DNA of 64,000 nt, taken from contig NZ_AP022871.1 of NCBI RefSeq assembly GCF_011764565.1, positions 6,324,320 through 6,388,319 on the forward strand, in the 5' to 3' direction. The notes below the pieces were generated by a model. That model was not told where the DNA came from and did not search any database. It saw only the letters and a program-made list of their open reading frames with translations. Positions 62,060 through 64,000 of this stretch are shown piece after piece. The translations under genes were made by a program, and so were the position numbers. The DNA comes from Phytohabitans suffuscus. Lineage in GTDB: Bacteria; Actinomycetota; Actinomycetes; Mycobacteriales; Micromonosporaceae. Numbering within the stretch: the first letter of the stretch is position 1; every line of letters starts with the position of its first letter.

Positions 62060-62923
62060 GTGACCATCGTGTGGGCAGGGCTGGCCGTGGGCGCGGTGTA
62101 TGCCATCGTGGCCCTGACCATGAACCTGCCGCTGGCCCAGTCCGGCGTGTTCAACATCGCCCAAGGACAGATCCTGGTCCTGGGCCTCTACCTCTCCTAC
62201 GCCGGCCTCGTCACGTTCGACCTCCCGTGGCCGGTGGTGATCGTCGGATCGGCCCTGATCTGTGGAGCATTCGCTCTGGTGGAGGATTTCGTGGCGATCC
62301 GACCCCTGGTGGGCGACGAGAACCACGGGACGCTGGTGACCACGATCGGTGCGCTGACCATCATCCAGGGCGTGATCCTGGTCGTGTGGGGGCCGGACCC
62401 GATCGGCTTGGAGTTCTTCGGGGGTACCGAGCCCTTCAGCCTGCTGGGCGGGCGACTGGTCCCTGTCGACCTGGTCGTCATCATCCTCGCGATCGTGCTT
62501 GGCCTGACACTGCAGGTCGTCTCGAGCCGCACCCGGTGGGGCTTGAGCGGCCGGGCGGCCACAGAGGACGCGGACGCTGCCAAGGTCCGTGGCATCAACG
62601 TGCCGCTGCTGCGCGTCGGGTCGCTCACCCTCGCGGGCGCGATCGCGGGTGCGGCCGCGGTCGTGATCGCCGCCAAGCTCAGCATCGCCAACGAGGCAGG
62701 CTTACACCTGATGATCTACGGCTTCGTGGCCCTGATCATCGGCGGTGTCGGCAGCTTCGGCGGCTCGCTCGTCGCCGGGCTGGCCGTGGGCCTGGTCGAT
62801 TCGCTCTCGGCCCGGTATCTGGGCAGCCAGTACTCCTCGGTGCTGATCTTCGCAATCCTTATGACCGTCCTGCTCGTCAAGCCGTCGGGTGTGTTCGGGC
62901 GAGCTAGTGCGAGGCTGGTGTAG
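62060..62923 (+). CDS. Branched-chain amino acid-type ABC transporter permease (LivH)
   Basis: A 287-residue permease with about eight membrane helices and the LivH features GVFNIAQGQILVLGLYLSY, ENHGTLVTTIGALTIIQG and the coupling-loop region GLSGRAATEDADAAKVRGIN. GTG 62060 follows GAGGAG. It is 2 bp before the next permease gene. Confidence 0.88.
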   Translation: MTIVWAGLAVGAVYAIVALTMNLPLAQSGVFNIAQGQILVLGLYLSYAGLVTFDLPWPVVIVGSALICGAFALVEDFVAIRPLVGDENHGTLVTTIGALTIIQGVILVVWGPDPIGLEFFGGTEPFSLLGGRLVPVDLVVIILAIVLGLTLQVVSSRTRWGLSGRAATEDADAAKVRGINVPLLRVGSLTLAGAIAGAAAVVIAAKLSIANEAGLHLMIYGFVALIIGGVGSFGGSLVAGLAVGLVDSLSARYLGSQYSSVLIFAILMTVLLVKPSGVFGRASARLV

Positions 62924-62925
62924 TC

Positions 62926-64000
62926 ATGTTGTCGCGTCTGAACCGCAGTTCGTGGGTGATCCCGGCGGTCGTCGCCGTCGTGGTCGCCGTCCTACCGAAC
63001 ATGGGCCTGTCGGTCTACTGGTCGACTCAGCTGATCCTGATCGCGATCTACTCGCTGATCGTGAGCGGGCTCAACCTCAGCTTCGGCTACGCCGGGCAGC
63101 TCGCGCTCGGCCAGGTGGCGTTCTTCGCGGCCGGTGCGTACGTCGCGGCGATCCTGCGGGTGCGCGCCGACAACCCCGAGCTTCTGATCGCTGTCGCCCT
63201 GGCCATGCTCCTGGCCGGGGTCATGGGCTTGGTGGTGGCATTGCCGGCCATCCGGCTGGGTGGTTGGCCACTGGCGCTCAGTTCGTTCTTCGTCGTGCTG
63301 CTGATCCCGGACGTGCTGCTGGTCTTCGAGGGTCTGACCAACGGCCGGCGCGGCATCATCGGCGTGTTCGGTCTGGAGTTCCTCGGTATCGAGATCGACC
63401 GGGATCGGTTCTACGTCCTCACGATGGCCTTGACAGCGCTCTGGCTCTTCGCACTGCGCAACCTGATCAAGTCTCGCTACGGTATGGCGCTGCAGCTGCT
63501 CAAGCAGAGCCCGCAGTTGGCCTCCTCGCTGGCGGTGAACGTGCCGATGCTGCGCTTTTCCGCCTACGGGATCGGTGCGCTCCCGGCCGGCTTGGCCGGG
63601 GTGCTGTTCGCCTACAACATCGGTATCGTCGACCCGACGAGCTTCAGCCTCCACATCGTGATGTCGCTGTTCGCCGCGTCGATCGTCGGCGGCGCACGCA
63701 GCATCTGGGGGGCTCCGGTCGGGGCCTTCCTGCTCGTGGCCGGCCCGATGCAGGCACAGTCCTTCGCGAGCTACTCGACGATCGCCTACGGCGTGTTCCT
63801 GATCGCCGTGGGCGTGTTCATCCCGGGTGGCCTGGCCGGCATCGGGTCGCGTGTGTGGGCCAAGGTCGCCGGGCGGTCGGCCCTTGAGAGGTCGCTGCGC
63901 GAGGTACCGGTGTCAGAGACCTCGATCGTGTTCCCGGGCAAGGAACTCATCGCGCGTGACGTGCACAAGCGGTTCGGCGGCCTGAAGGCGTTGGAGGGCG
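62926..64000 (+). CDS. LivM permease fused to LivG ATPase, 3' truncated
   Basis: ATG 62926 opens a frame that runs to the window end. The first 310 residues or so form a LivM-type permease (NLSFGYAGQLALGQVAFFAAGAY, IGVFGLEFLGIEIDRDRFYV and VGGARSIWGAPVGAFLLVAG). It continues without a stop into a linker and the start of an ATPase domain (ELIARDVHKRFGGLKALEG). Such LivM-LivG fusions are frequent in actinomycetes. The Walker motifs lie beyond the window. Confidence 0.85.
   Translation, partial: MLSRLNRSSWVIPAVVAVVVAVLPNMGLSVYWSTQLILIAIYSLIVSGLNLSFGYAGQLALGQVAFFAAGAYVAAILRVRADNPELLIAVALAMLLAGVMGLVVALPAIRLGGWPLALSSFFVVLLIPDVLLVFEGLTNGRRGIIGVFGLEFLGIEIDRDRFYVLTMALTALWLFALRNLIKSRYGMALQLLKQSPQLASSLAVNVPMLRFSAYGIGALPAGLAGVLFAYNIGIVDPTSFSLHIVMSLFAASIVGGARSIWGAPVGAFLLVAGPMQAQSFASYSTIAYGVFLIAVGVFIPGGLAGIGSRVWAKVAGRSALERSLREVPVSETSIVFPGKELIARDVHKRFGGLKALEG

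Noticed and set aside
1..64000. CRISPR arrays, rRNA genes, insertion sequences or transposases
   Set aside because: No regularly spaced repeats, rRNA-like sequence or transposase motifs were seen on either strand.

Overview
The window is very GC-rich chromosomal DNA with many GTG and TTG starts, tight ATGA/GTGA gene overlaps, an EtfD-type membrane Fe-S oxidoreductase and an F420-type luciferase-like monooxygenase. This points to an actinomycete (Actinomycetota). The genus cannot be fixed from sequence alone. No rRNA, complete tRNA, CRISPR array, transposase or integrase was seen.

Layout. (1) 1-4.4 kb is ordinary core: the end of an AarF/UbiB-type kinase-like gene, an HxlR regulator, and tldD-pmbA. 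(2) 4.4-5.8 kb is gene-poor. It holds a tRNA 3'-half fragment, a perfect 12-bp hairpin and a decayed gene remnant. (3) 5.8 kb to the window end is one continuous block of catabolism. It has seven acyl-CoA dehydrogenases, six crotonases, four acyl-CoA ligases, three SDRs, three thioesterases, two MaoC-type hotdog proteins, two family III CoA-transferases/racemases, a thiolase, an MmgE/PrpD protein, a Rieske oxygenase, an LLM monooxygenase, a KstD-like flavoprotein, a TPP-dependent dehydrogenase E1 pair, a TctABC transporter and a Liv-type ABC transporter.

The block reads as a degradation island for one or more carboxylic or cyclic compounds. Uptake would be by TctABC, an MFS carrier and the Liv transporter. 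Oxygenases and the flavoprotein would attack the substrate, CoA ligases would activate it, and repeated dehydrogenation, hydration and thiolysis would follow. EtfD at 5.8-8.0 kb would pass electrons from the dehydrogenases to menaquinone. The substrate is not evident.

Three things stand out. An AT-rich sequence with a CTAA core, best form close to ATCRTCTAACTRTT, recurs upstream of almost every operon and also of a FadR-type GntR gene at 28.1 kb, suggesting a local regulon. A UGSC-type (here CGSC) protein with an uncharacterised partner occurs twice: nearly intact at 35.0-36.6 kb and decayed at 12.2-13.2 kb. At least thirteen genes carry apparent frameshifts that all look like single-base losses, several of them in G/C runs. 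Sequencing error explains most of these better than gene decay does.
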